Positions 35,222-44,450 of a DNA stretch of 64,000 bases are shown one piece after another. Made by a program: the position numbers and the translations under genes. The stretch lies in NCBI GenBank assembly GCA_964527775.1, contig CAZGQS010000009.1, positions 1 through 64,000 on the forward strand, given 5' to 3'. Below the pieces are notes generated by a model. It saw only the letters and a list, made by a program, of their open reading frames with translations. It was not told the origin of the DNA and did not search any database. This DNA is from VMCP01 sp964527775 (lineage in GTDB: Bacteria; Bacteroidota; Bacteroidia; NS11-12g; UBA955). Position 1 is the stretch's first letter; each line of letters begins with the position of its first letter.

Positions 35222-37402
35222 ATGAAATCACTGCTACGCATTTTGGCACTGTCCTTATTATTGTTATTTGTAGGAACTTCTTCGGCTCAGTCCAAGGTTG
35301 GTTTTTCAACCCAAGCTCAGTGTTTAACCGTTTACGCAAGTCCCTATTATTATGACAGCTGCGAGAGCATTTCATGGTCAGTGAGCAATACCGTTATTGG
35401 AAAAACCAGTAGTTTAAAATACACCTTCTCTGCAGCTGGCACTTATACCTTGTGCATGAAAATAGTGAACAATTGTAAAAGATGGGACACTACCATTTGC
35501 CAACAAATTAAAGTAGCTGCTTGTCCGTGCGATACCACCAAAGTTGCAATGTCAATTGTGAAGGATACCGCCACTTGTGGCAAATACAAATTCAATGTAA
35601 CGCCAAAAAACAGTGCAAATTCTAACATTAAATATACCTACAGCTGGGATTTTGGAAACAGCTCAACCTCTTCCAATGCAGATCCAACCCAAACCTATAC
35701 AAAAGACGGTTCTTACAAAACATGTGTTACGGTAAAATGGACCTTGAACAGCACAACATCTTGTAGTAAAACAGTTTGCGAAACCATCACCGTTAAATGT
35801 TCAACTCAAACCAAGAAGTGCGATTGGAGTAAAACAAAAATTAGCATCACCAACAAATGCAATGCCTTCAAATTTGAGGCGGGTCCTGCAGATTCTTGCA
35901 TTTCATACTATTGGGTGCTTGATTCCACAAAGTATAAGGGCAATATCATTGATCATAAATTCAGTACCAAAGACTCTCACAATTATTGCTTGATAGCGTA
36001 TAATTCTTGTCTACAGTGTGACACAACCATTTGCGGAGTTGTCTACAATGATTGTCTTCCAAAGTCTTGTAATTGGTCAAATTACCAACTCAACACCAGT
36101 TACGCCAATGTAAAAGATTCATGTGGTAAAATTGTGATGGAAGCTACAGCCATCAAAGACACCTGCATCAGAATTGATTTTTACTGGGGGAATACCCTCA
36201 TTGAAAATAAGCGAGGTTGGTCAACCCGAGTTACTAAAAATGGTTATTATCCGTTCGGATTTAGATATGTGAATAAATGCACCGGTTGTGACACCACCAT
36301 ATGGAAGTATGCCGTTGTTGACTGTCTATCAAAACCCAAATGCACTTGGCCAACCAACATGGGCTTCAAAGTAGTTATGACTACTTGTCCGAAGTTAAAA
36401 ATTGGCATCAATGAGTTTGACGACTCTTGCTACCAAATTACGGCAGTAGTTAACAACACCACCATTAAACCATTGGCCAATAATTCAAGATATTATGAAT
36501 ACACCATGACTCAAAATGGCAAGTATTCCATTTGTTTAAACTTCAAGAATTTGTGCACAGGATGTGACACCACCATTTGCACTACATGGTCAACAGATTG
36601 CATCAAAACCACCAAATGTGATTGGAGTAAATTCAATTTTTCTTACGGAAACAAATGCAAAACCTACAGTTTTGAATCAACCCTTCCCAATGATTCTTGT
36701 GTAGTTCAAAAGATGAAAATTGTGAGTGGCAACACGGTCATTTACTATGAAACAGGGTCTAATCATACTTATACTTTCAAAGAAAACGGTTATTACAATG
36801 TTTGCTTCTGGGCGAAAAATGAGTGTTTGAATTGCGATACTTGGATTTGCAAAACCGTTTATGTGAATTGTAAAGACACTACACCGGTTAATAAGTGCAG
36901 TCTACAAGGCAAAGATTTTGGCGTGGGAACATCAGCAAAAGACTCTTGCGTTAAGATTTTCGAAGCCCCATATTTTGCTAATGGTTGTGTAAAATACAAG
37001 TGGTATATAGAAGGGTCTACCACTGTTAAGACATCAAGAACCGTTGATTTTAAATTCCCAGCTTGGGGTGCATACATGGTGAAATTGGTCATGACCGACA
37101 CTTGCAATAAGTGTGATACTGCCATCACAAAAGTAGTTGGTGTTTATTGCGGAAAAGCTTCCACTCAAGGTTTTGAATCTAAACTGTGGCAGCCACAACC
37201 CAATCCAGCGTTTGATAACATCACTTTCAATAACAGCGAGGCCTTAAATATTGAATTGATCAATTCATTGGGACAAACCATATTGACCAAGAAAATTCAG
37301 GCGGAAGAGACTTTGTATGTAGGTGATATTGCAACCGGTACCTATTACATCAGATTGACAGGTACTGTCAAAAACGCTTCCTATGTACTAATAAAACAAT
37401 AA
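35222..37402 (+). CDS. secreted Cys-rich repeat protein with T9SS sorting domain
   Basis: This 726-residue protein has a signal peptide (residues 1-22, ending SSAQS), about seven PKD- or Ig-like repeats of roughly 85 residues, and a type IX secretion C-terminal sorting domain (QPNPAFDNITFN ... GTYYIRLTG ... YVLIKQ). Each repeat ends in a CDTTIC-type motif and many begin KCDWSK. This gives an unusually high and regular cysteine content and implies disulfide-stabilised domains. The domain between 125 and 190 is closest to a PKD repeat (YSWDFGNSSTSSNADPTQTY). It is exported to the cell surface or medium; the ligand is unknown. Confidence 0.8.
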   Translation: MKSLLRILALSLLLLFVGTSSAQSKVGFSTQAQCLTVYASPYYYDSCESISWSVSNTVIGKTSSLKYTFSAAGTYTLCMKIVNNCKRWDTTICQQIKVAACPCDTTKVAMSIVKDTATCGKYKFNVTPKNSANSNIKYTYSWDFGNSSTSSNADPTQTYTKDGSYKTCVTVKWTLNSTTSCSKTVCETITVKCSTQTKKCDWSKTKISITNKCNAFKFEAGPADSCISYYWVLDSTKYKGNIIDHKFSTKDSHNYCLIAYNSCLQCDTTICGVVYNDCLPKSCNWSNYQLNTSYANVKDSCGKIVMEATAIKDTCIRIDFYWGNTLIENKRGWSTRVTKNGYYPFGFRYVNKCTGCDTTIWKYAVVDCLSKPKCTWPTNMGFKVVMTTCPKLKIGINEFDDSCYQITAVVNNTTIKPLANNSRYYEYTMTQNGKYSICLNFKNLCTGCDTTICTTWSTDCIKTTKCDWSKFNFSYGNKCKTYSFESTLPNDSCVVQKMKIVSGNTVIYYETGSNHTYTFKENGYYNVCFWAKNECLNCDTWICKTVYVNCKDTTPVNKCSLQGKDFGVGTSAKDSCVKIFEAPYFANGCVKYKWYIEGSTTVKTSRTVDFKFPAWGAYMVKLVMTDTCNKCDTAITKVVGVYCGKASTQGFESKLWQPQPNPAFDNITFNNSEALNIELINSLGQTILTKKIQAEETLYVGDIATGTYYIRLTGTVKNASYVLIKQ

Positions 37403-37448
37403 GTTAGCATTCATGACTAAGGTCATAGATTCTGCTCACTTTTGTTTG

Positions 37449-37456
37449 TAACTTTG
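37449..37456 (+). promoter_or_regulatory. predicted -7 box of the usp gene
   Basis: TAACTTTG matches the TAnnTTTG -7 consensus, 21 bases before the ATG at 37478. I did not find a clear TTTG -33 box at the right distance. Confidence 0.35.
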
Positions 37457-37477
37457 CATCATTAGAATTAGTCAGTT

Positions 37478-38347
37478 ATGTCTAGACAAACCAACAACAA
37501 TATTTTGGTGCCTACCGATTTTTCGGATGTGGCCGAATGCGCTGTAAAGCATGCAATCAATGTAGCTAAAGCCTACAAGAATGAAATCACTTTGATGTAT
37601 GTCATAGAAGAAGGACTTTTAGGCAGCATTTTTTCAAAATCTCAATCTGATTTATTGAAAGATGCTATGCAAACCAAGCTTCAAGTTCGTGCTGAAGCCA
37701 TTGCTAAAGAAACCGGTATAAAGGTTGCTACTAGAATTGGATCTGGTAAAGTGTATAAAGTGGTTGCAGAAACTGCAAACATTGAAAAATATGACTCTAT
37801 CATCATGGGAAGTCATGGTGCTAGCGGATTGGAGCGTATTGTGGGATCCAATGCCTCAAGAACCATTCAGTATGCCGAAGTGCCTGTAGTAGTGGTTAAA
37901 AATTCTACCGTTTCTTCTGATGGATACAAGAAAATTGTGATGCCCTTTGATTTGACCGTAGAATCAAGACAAAAATTAGATTGGGGTATTAACATCGCTC
38001 AGAAATTCAATTCTGAAATTCACATTGTATATACTCGTCCAGATGACGAATACCTGAGCAACAGAATGTTGGCAAACATCAAATTGGTTGAATCTGCATT
38101 GAATACCCACAAGGTGAAATACAAGCTTTATGAGTTCAAAGATTCTTTGCTTGATAACTTCGCTACAGAAGTACACAATTACGCAAACATCACCGATGCT
38201 GACTTAATTGTTGCCATGACACACATGGAAAAAGGAATCAGTGAATTGATCATTGGTACCATGACCCAACAATTGGTAAATAGAGCCGGTAAGGTGGCTG
38301 TAATGTGTATCCACCCTACCGAAACTGGATTCAGCTACGACTATTAA
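37478..38347 (+). CDS. universal stress protein with two Usp domains
   Basis: This 289-residue protein has two UspA-type domains. The first (residues 1-148) has NNILVPTDFSDVAECAVKHA and the ATP-binding loop GSHGASGLERIVGSNA. The second (about 150-289) has KKIVMPFDLTVESRQKLDW and the degenerate loop MTHMEKGISELIIGTMTQ, which lacks the glycine pattern, so only the first is expected to bind nucleotide. It overlaps the convergent TonB receptor by 4 bases. Confidence 0.9.
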   Translation: MSRQTNNNILVPTDFSDVAECAVKHAINVAKAYKNEITLMYVIEEGLLGSIFSKSQSDLLKDAMQTKLQVRAEAIAKETGIKVATRIGSGKVYKVVAETANIEKYDSIIMGSHGASGLERIVGSNASRTIQYAEVPVVVVKNSTVSSDGYKKIVMPFDLTVESRQKLDWGINIAQKFNSEIHIVYTRPDDEYLSNRMLANIKLVESALNTHKVKYKLYEFKDSLLDNFATEVHNYANITDADLIVAMTHMEKGISELIIGTMTQQLVNRAGKVAVMCIHPTETGFSYDY

Positions 38348-40749
38348 AAATCTAAAATAATTCCAATGGTTGGGAGCACCGTTCCTGACGAATTTGGAAG
38401 AAACTCCGACTGATAGCTGCCTGGGTTGTTAGGGTCTTTAATTAAGTTACCCTGATTATCTTGGGCAGCTATTAGTGTTTCTGGGCCATAGAACTTCGTA
38501 TTGAAGAAGTTTTGAATGTCAAAATACAGATCTAAAGACCATTTTTTCTTGTACCAAACTTTATCTACACGAATGTCAAATTGATTGAAATTACTCAATC
38601 TTGCTGAGTTCAACCGATTATAATCAGGCAACGCAATTCCTCTGACATCCCAGTATTGAACTTGCATGCTTCGGGCGATATCATCTGGGGTGTAAGGTCT
38701 ACCTGTCACAAAACGCCATTTAGCACCTATTTCCCAATTTTTCTTGAGTTTTTTGCCCGCTGTCAAACTCACCGTATGGCGAGAATCCCATGAACTCTCC
38801 ACAAATTGTCCGCGCTTATCTTCAAACTGAGACCAAGCCAAAGTATAACTCGCTATTCCGTAAAGTCCGGTTCTTGATCTGCGCTGAATAAGAAATTCAG
38901 CACCGTATGCACGTCCCCTACCAAAAGAACTCACCGGCTCATTTCCCACCACGGCAAAATCAACGCCCAAATTAGCCAAACTGATGCTATCGTTCAAAGC
39001 AAATGGATAATTGGAATAATGCTTGTAAAAACCTTCCACCGTAATCTTCGTTTCCTGCCCCTTGTTGTATTGGAATCCAGCAGCCACCATACGGTTTCTG
39101 ATGTAATCAATGCGATCGCGGTTCACCAAAGCATTGCCCACTCTGTAACCAATGATTGAATACGTTGGCAATTGATGAAACTGACCAATGTTTGCGTTAA
39201 AATAAATGTTCTTCGCAACCGGCACTGATGCAGATAAACTGACAGTTGGTTGACCCAATGGATTGCGGGTGTTCTTTCCGTAGTTCGCACCATCAAATCT
39301 AAGTCCACCAGAAATCAAAATCCCCTTAAAATCTCCAGAAATTCTTCCAAATGCACTGTATTTAAATCCTTCGAGATTGCTCTCAAAATCTATCTTTTGA
39401 ACCCCAAATGGTGTAACAATATTTGCAATATTATCAATGCCGTATTGTGCATACTCGGAGCCACCGCCCACCATCCATTTCCAGCGACGGGTTTTTCCAG
39501 AATGTTCAACTCTGAGTTTGTTTTCCTCTTCGGTACTGACATAATTCAAGATGAGATTCTCAGGTCTGCTTTCATCGTTGTCTTTGTACTTGTTGGTTTC
39601 GTTGTACAACATGTTTCTTGACAAGAACACTTGTGTTTTGGTGCGTTTACCTAAATGCGTATAAACGGTACCAAAGGCATAATTCCATTGATTGTAATCA
39701 GGCAAATAACCTAAAATGTACTTATTCGATTTCAACTGAAGACTGTCAGTAATACGGTCGTTTACCCCTGTGTTCAATCGAAAGAAATCAAAAGCACCGA
39801 CTACGATTACAGCTAGTTTATCGCGCTTACCCAGATCTACATTAAGTTTACCTTGGTAATCAATAAAATTGGGTAAAAACGGCAGACCTAACAACGAAAA
39901 CAACCCTTGAAGATAGCTTTGTCGAGCAGAAAAAATATAGGTTGCTTTTTTACCAATCGGACCATCAGCGGTAAGACCTAAATCAGAACTTCCCACCGTA
40001 AACCGGTATTTGCCTTTCTGTTTATTCCCTTCAATTTGCTGAAACTCCAACACCGAACTCAATCCGTTGCTGTAATTCAGGGGAAACGCCCCTGTGCTCA
40101 AGTTAACGCTCTTGATAAAGTTCACGTTTAAAAGTCCCACAGGTCCGCCGGTGCTACCTTGAGTTTGAAAGTGATTGATTACGGGGATTTCAATTCCGTC
40201 GAGGTAAAATTTATTCTCTGAAGGAGCCCCACCCCTTATCACTACATCATTTCTGAAGCCTGGAATGCTGATTACCCCAGGCAAAGACTGAATGATTTTT
40301 GAGATATCTCTGTTACCGCCTGGATTTCTTTCAATCTCGCGAATGGAAAGTTCTTGCGAAGACAAGGGCGATTCGGCGCTTCTTTTTTGGAGGGACGATT
40401 TTCTGATATTTACCTCGCCAATAGCATCAATGCTGGATTCGCGAACAAGTTCAATGGTGATGGGAATTTGTTTATCGAAAGTGAATAACTGCTCGTAACT
40501 GTTTGCTGATTTGTAACCCGTTGCTTCGGCTGTTACCGAGTAAAACCCAGGCTCTTTGATAACAATGGTGAATTTACCCTCCTTATCTGAGGTGGCTAAA
40601 TAATCGGTTTTGTAAATGCTGAGTTTAGCCCCAGCTATAGGAATATTATCTTCTGAATTAACTACTAAACCTTTAATTTCTAGGCTTTGAGCCTGAACTC
40701 CTGTTGCAAAGAACCATGTCAACAAGATTAAGAACACATACTTTTTCAT
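38344..40749 (-). CDS. TonB-dependent receptor with CarboxypepD_reg-like domain
   Basis: This outer membrane receptor of about 801 residues starts with a signal peptide (MKKYVFLILLTWFFATGVQA), followed by a CarboxypepD_reg-like domain (IKGLVVNSEDNIPIAGAKLS), a plug domain (IIQSLPGVISIPGFRNDVVI, RGGAPSENKFYLDGIEIPV) and a beta barrel rich in aromatic strands ending LPTIGIILDF. The ATG at 40749 fits the signal peptide. The plug lacks a SusC-type signature, and no SusD gene is nearby, so a siderophore or other small ligand is as likely as a glycan. Confidence 0.88.
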   Translation of the reverse strand: MKKYVFLILLTWFFATGVQAQSLEIKGLVVNSEDNIPIAGAKLSIYKTDYLATSDKEGKFTIVIKEPGFYSVTAEATGYKSANSYEQLFTFDKQIPITIELVRESSIDAIGEVNIRKSSLQKRSAESPLSSQELSIREIERNPGGNRDISKIIQSLPGVISIPGFRNDVVIRGGAPSENKFYLDGIEIPVINHFQTQGSTGGPVGLLNVNFIKSVNLSTGAFPLNYSNGLSSVLEFQQIEGNKQKGKYRFTVGSSDLGLTADGPIGKKATYIFSARQSYLQGLFSLLGLPFLPNFIDYQGKLNVDLGKRDKLAVIVVGAFDFFRLNTGVNDRITDSLQLKSNKYILGYLPDYNQWNYAFGTVYTHLGKRTKTQVFLSRNMLYNETNKYKDNDESRPENLILNYVSTEEENKLRVEHSGKTRRWKWMVGGGSEYAQYGIDNIANIVTPFGVQKIDFESNLEGFKYSAFGRISGDFKGILISGGLRFDGANYGKNTRNPLGQPTVSLSASVPVAKNIYFNANIGQFHQLPTYSIIGYRVGNALVNRDRIDYIRNRMVAAGFQYNKGQETKITVEGFYKHYSNYPFALNDSISLANLGVDFAVVGNEPVSSFGRGRAYGAEFLIQRRSRTGLYGIASYTLAWSQFEDKRGQFVESSWDSRHTVSLTAGKKLKKNWEIGAKWRFVTGRPYTPDDIARSMQVQYWDVRGIALPDYNRLNSARLSNFNQFDIRVDKVWYKKKWSLDLYFDIQNFFNTKFYGPETLIAAQDNQGNLIKDPNNPGSYQSEFLPNSSGTVLPTIGIILDF

Positions 40750-40865
40750 CGAAACTTTTAACTCTATGACAGATAAACACACTGTTAAAGATTTTGTTTA
40801 ATCTTTACCTTAAAAATTTAACAAAATAAATTCCGACGAAAATGTAAAAAGAGGCTATCAGTCAC

Positions 40866-40896
40866 TTTAAAGGCACGTCAAAAAAGCGTAACTTTG
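40866..40896 (+). promoter_or_regulatory. predicted secA promoter
   Basis: A TTTA at 40866-40869 and TAACTTTG at 40889-40896 are separated by 19 bases, matching the Bacteroidota -33/-7 arrangement. The -7 box ends 12 bases before the start codon at 40909. Confidence 0.5.
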
Positions 40897-40908
40897 CATT
40901 TTTCAGTT

Positions 40909-43900
40909 ATGTTTGGAAATATATTAGGCGGTATCGCTAAGATTTTCGGTGGAAGTGCTCACGAAAAGGCCTTGAAAGAGGTTCAACCCGTGGTAGACGC
41001 CATCAATGAATACTACAATTCTTATTCAACTTTAAGCAATGACGAACTTCGCGGTAAAACCACCGAGTTCAAAAATAGAATTGCTGAATATTTAAAAGAC
41101 ATTGACAGTCAACTGCTTGACGTTCAAAATCAGATCAAAGAACTGGGCAACGAAGCGATTGATCAGAAAGAACAACTTTTCAAGGAAGTAGCTGAATTGG
41201 AAAAAAGCAGAGATGCCAAATTGGAAGAAATATTAAAAGACCTTCTTCCTGAGGCCTTTGCCACCATCAAAGAAACGGCCCGCAGATTTTCTGAAAATGA
41301 AATTGTTTCTGCCGCAGCTACCCCTTTAGACCGTGAATTGGCTACCACCAAACCGCACATCCAAATCAGCGGTGATCAAGTTCAATACGCCAATGAATGG
41401 CTTGCAGCAGGTGGTAAAATCAAGTGGAACATGGTTCATTATGATGTTCAGTTGATTGGAGGTTATGCTCTGCACAGCGGAAACATTGCCGAAATGGGAA
41501 CGGGTGAGGGAAAAACCTTGGTTTCAACACTTCCTGCTTATTTGAACGCCCTTGGCGGACGCGGAGTGCACATGGTAACGGTCAATGATTACCTTGCTCG
41601 TCGTGACGCCGAGTGGAACATGCCCGTTTTTAATTTCTTGGGACTTACAGTCGATTGTTTGGAATACCACCGACCTAACAGCGAAGAGCGCCGCAAAGCC
41701 TACCAAGCTGATATCACCTACGGTACCAACAACGAATTTGGTTTTGACTATTTGCGTGACAATATGGTGCATGAACCCAATGAATTGGTTCAAGGAAAAC
41801 ACCATTACGCCATCATAGATGAGGTTGACTCGGTTTTAATTGACGATGCTAGAACACCGTTAATCATCAGCGGACCAACTCCTCGTGGTGATATTCAGCA
41901 ATTTGATGTACTAAAACCTCGCATTCATGCTTTGGTTGAAGCACAAAAGAAATATGCTACACAATGTCTTTCTGACGCTAAACGCCTACTTGCCGAAGGC
42001 AAAGATGGCCCGTTGGAAGGCGAAGGAGGATTGGCCTTGTTCAGAGCTCATAGAGCACTTCCGAAGAACCGAAATTTAATCAAGTTCTTGGGTGAATCTG
42101 GCATGAGAAGTTTGTTGATCAAAGTAGAAAACCACTATTTGGCCGACCAACAAAAAGAAATGCCGAAAGCAGATGCCCCCTTGTTTTTTACCATCGATGA
42201 AAAATCCAACTCGGTTGATTTGACCGATAAGGGTATCGAAATGATCACAACAGGCGGCGAAGACCCTCATTTCTTCGTTTTGCCCGATGTGGGTTCGGAA
42301 ATGGCTGAAATTGAGCGCAGCTCAGCATCCCTCGAAGAAAAAACCCAAAGAAAAACTCGCTTAATGCTCGAGTTTTCAGAAAAGAGCGAACGCATCCACT
42401 CAGTTCATCAACTGTTGAAAGCGTACACCTTGTTTGAACGCGATGTTGAGTATATTTTGCAAGACAGCAAAGTAAAAATTGTTGATGAGCAAACCGGTCG
42501 TGTCATGGACGGACGCAGATACAGCGATGGTCTACACCAAGCTATTGAAGCGAAAGAAAATGTCAAAGTAGAGGCAGCGACTCAAACGTATGCTACTATT
42601 ACTTTGCAGAACTACTTCCGTATGTACCACAAACTTTCGGGTATGACAGGTACTGCTGAAACAGAAGCACAAGAACTTTGGGATATTTACAAATTAGGTG
42701 TGAAGGTAATTCCCACCAATCGCCCAATTGCGCGTATTGACAGGGAAGATTTGGTTTACAAAACCAAGCGTGAAAAATACAACGCAGTAATTGATGAGAT
42801 TGTAGCTATGACCGAACAAAAACGTCCGGTTCTGGTGGGTACAACCTCTGTAGAGGTCAGCGAATTGCTTTCAAGGATGTTGAAACTCCGCGGTATCAAA
42901 CACAACGTATTGAATGCCAAACAGCACCAAAAAGAAGCTGAGGTAGTTGCTGATGCCGGATTGCCTGGGGCAGTTACCATTGCAACGAACATGGCAGGTC
43001 GTGGTACTGACATCAAAATCTCTGACGAAGTAAAAGCTGCAGGTGGATTGGCCATCATTGGTACTGAGCGACATGAAAGCAGACGCGTTGACAGACAGTT
43101 ACGCGGTCGTGCGGGTCGTCAAGGAGATCCAGGTACCTCAAGGTTCTATGTATCGTTGGAAGACGATTTGATGCGCATTTTTGGCTCTGAAAAAGTAGCC
43201 AACTTCATGGATAAATTCGGTTATAAAGAAGGAGATGTCATTGAACACTCTTGGATGACCAAAACCATTGAACGCAACCAGAAGCGTATGGAGCAAAACA
43301 ACTTTGGGGTTCGTAAGCGTTTGTTGGAATACGATGACGTGATGAATCAGCAAAGAAGCAGCATCTATCGCATCAGAAGAAATGCCTTGTTTGGTGACAA
43401 ATTGAGCATTGATTTGCGCAACATGTTGGAAAATTGGTCAGTAGAAACCATTTCTCAAGCCAAAAACAACAATTATAGCTTTGAAGAATTTGAAATGGAA
43501 GTCATTCGCACCCTTGCAATGGCACCTCCTTTTGATGAAGCGACCTACAACAGCAGCAAAGACGAGAAGTTGGTTGACCTTCTTTTCGATGGATTGACGG
43601 CGCAATATCAAGAAAAATCTCAACAACTTGCCGCCCAAGCATTCCCCGTATTTTCACAAATCAAAGAAACACAAGGCGATAGAATTGAAAATGTAGTAGT
43701 TCCAATGACCGATGGAATTCACAACTTCCAAGTAACAGTACCAATGCAAGCCGCATTGAGTTCTGGTTGTGAATCTATGGTTCGCGATTTTGAAAAGTCG
43801 GTTACTCTTCAATCCATTGACGAGGAATGGAAAGAACATTTACGTGAACTTGACGACTTGAAACAAAGCACTTCAAACGCACAATACGAGCAAAAAGACC

Positions 43901-44220
43901 CACTTTTGATTTATAAAATTGAAAGTTTTGAATTGTACGGTCAAATGTTGCAAAGGTTGAACCAAAAAATTCTAGGACTACTTTTCAGAACCCGCATTTA
44001 CACTGAGGGTGAAGTGAGTGAAGCTAGAAATACCCCCCGTCGTGAAAATCCAAAGGTAGTAGCATCTAAAGAAGAAACCACTTCAGGAACTTCGTCTGAG
44101 GCAGAACAACGCGCAGTTCCAACCCAAAACCCCATCAAAAATGAAATGAAGGTCGGACGCAACGACCCCTGTCCTTGCGGAAGTGGTAAGAAATTTAAAC
44201 AATGTCACGGGAAGGAGTAA
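40909..44220 (+). CDS. secA: preprotein translocase ATPase SecA
   Basis: About 1103 residues, the usual long Bacteroidota form. Walker A is in AEMGTGEGKTLVSTLP near 196-211, and the DEVDSVLIDDARTPLIISG region follows near 304. Further on are an insertion of about 110 residues between the two halves of the motor, NMAGRGTDIKIS near 694, ERHESRRVDRQLRGRAGRQG near 720, and a C-terminal SEC-C zinc motif (DPCPCGSGKKFKQCHG). SecA drives export through SecYEG. I start at the ATG at 40909 (MFGNILGGIAKIFGG). Its end overlaps the next gene by 19 bases. Confidence 0.97.
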   Translation: MFGNILGGIAKIFGGSAHEKALKEVQPVVDAINEYYNSYSTLSNDELRGKTTEFKNRIAEYLKDIDSQLLDVQNQIKELGNEAIDQKEQLFKEVAELEKSRDAKLEEILKDLLPEAFATIKETARRFSENEIVSAAATPLDRELATTKPHIQISGDQVQYANEWLAAGGKIKWNMVHYDVQLIGGYALHSGNIAEMGTGEGKTLVSTLPAYLNALGGRGVHMVTVNDYLARRDAEWNMPVFNFLGLTVDCLEYHRPNSEERRKAYQADITYGTNNEFGFDYLRDNMVHEPNELVQGKHHYAIIDEVDSVLIDDARTPLIISGPTPRGDIQQFDVLKPRIHALVEAQKKYATQCLSDAKRLLAEGKDGPLEGEGGLALFRAHRALPKNRNLIKFLGESGMRSLLIKVENHYLADQQKEMPKADAPLFFTIDEKSNSVDLTDKGIEMITTGGEDPHFFVLPDVGSEMAEIERSSASLEEKTQRKTRLMLEFSEKSERIHSVHQLLKAYTLFERDVEYILQDSKVKIVDEQTGRVMDGRRYSDGLHQAIEAKENVKVEAATQTYATITLQNYFRMYHKLSGMTGTAETEAQELWDIYKLGVKVIPTNRPIARIDREDLVYKTKREKYNAVIDEIVAMTEQKRPVLVGTTSVEVSELLSRMLKLRGIKHNVLNAKQHQKEAEVVADAGLPGAVTIATNMAGRGTDIKISDEVKAAGGLAIIGTERHESRRVDRQLRGRAGRQGDPGTSRFYVSLEDDLMRIFGSEKVANFMDKFGYKEGDVIEHSWMTKTIERNQKRMEQNNFGVRKRLLEYDDVMNQQRSSIYRIRRNALFGDKLSIDLRNMLENWSVETISQAKNNNYSFEEFEMEVIRTLAMAPPFDEATYNSSKDEKLVDLLFDGLTAQYQEKSQQLAAQAFPVFSQIKETQGDRIENVVVPMTDGIHNFQVTVPMQAALSSGCESMVRDFEKSVTLQSIDEEWKEHLRELDDLKQSTSNAQYEQKDPLLIYKIESFELYGQMLQRLNQKILGLLFRTRIYTEGEVSEARNTPRRENPKVVASKEETTSGTSSEAEQRAVPTQNPIKNEMKVGRNDPCPCGSGKKFKQCHGKE

Positions 44221-44408
44221 AACGCACTTTTAGTAAAGCCAAAGAACACGAAGATTATTATTGGGAAAACGGATTTTGCGTTTTCACTGAGCGTTTTTTA
44301 GCTAAAAAAAAGCAGTGTTGTGGCAGTGGATGCAGGCATTGTCCTTACCTACCCAAACATGGGGCTGGCAGCTTGACTTTAGACCCCGAAGTTCTCAAAA
44401 AGTTGTAA
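44202..44408 (+). CDS. DUF5522 Cys-rich small protein
   Basis: This 68-residue protein has the motif CCGSGCRHCPYLP near 39-51, four cysteines that probably bind a metal, and an FTERF segment before it. The family is common in Bacteroidota with unknown function. It begins inside the last codons of secA and is presumably co-expressed with it. Confidence 0.75.
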   Translation: MSREGVKRTFSKAKEHEDYYWENGFCVFTERFLAKKKQCCGSGCRHCPYLPKHGAGSLTLDPEVLKKL

Positions 44409-44450
44409 ACATTTACCTTTTAAGGGCTTGGCATTTCGTAAATTTGCGGA

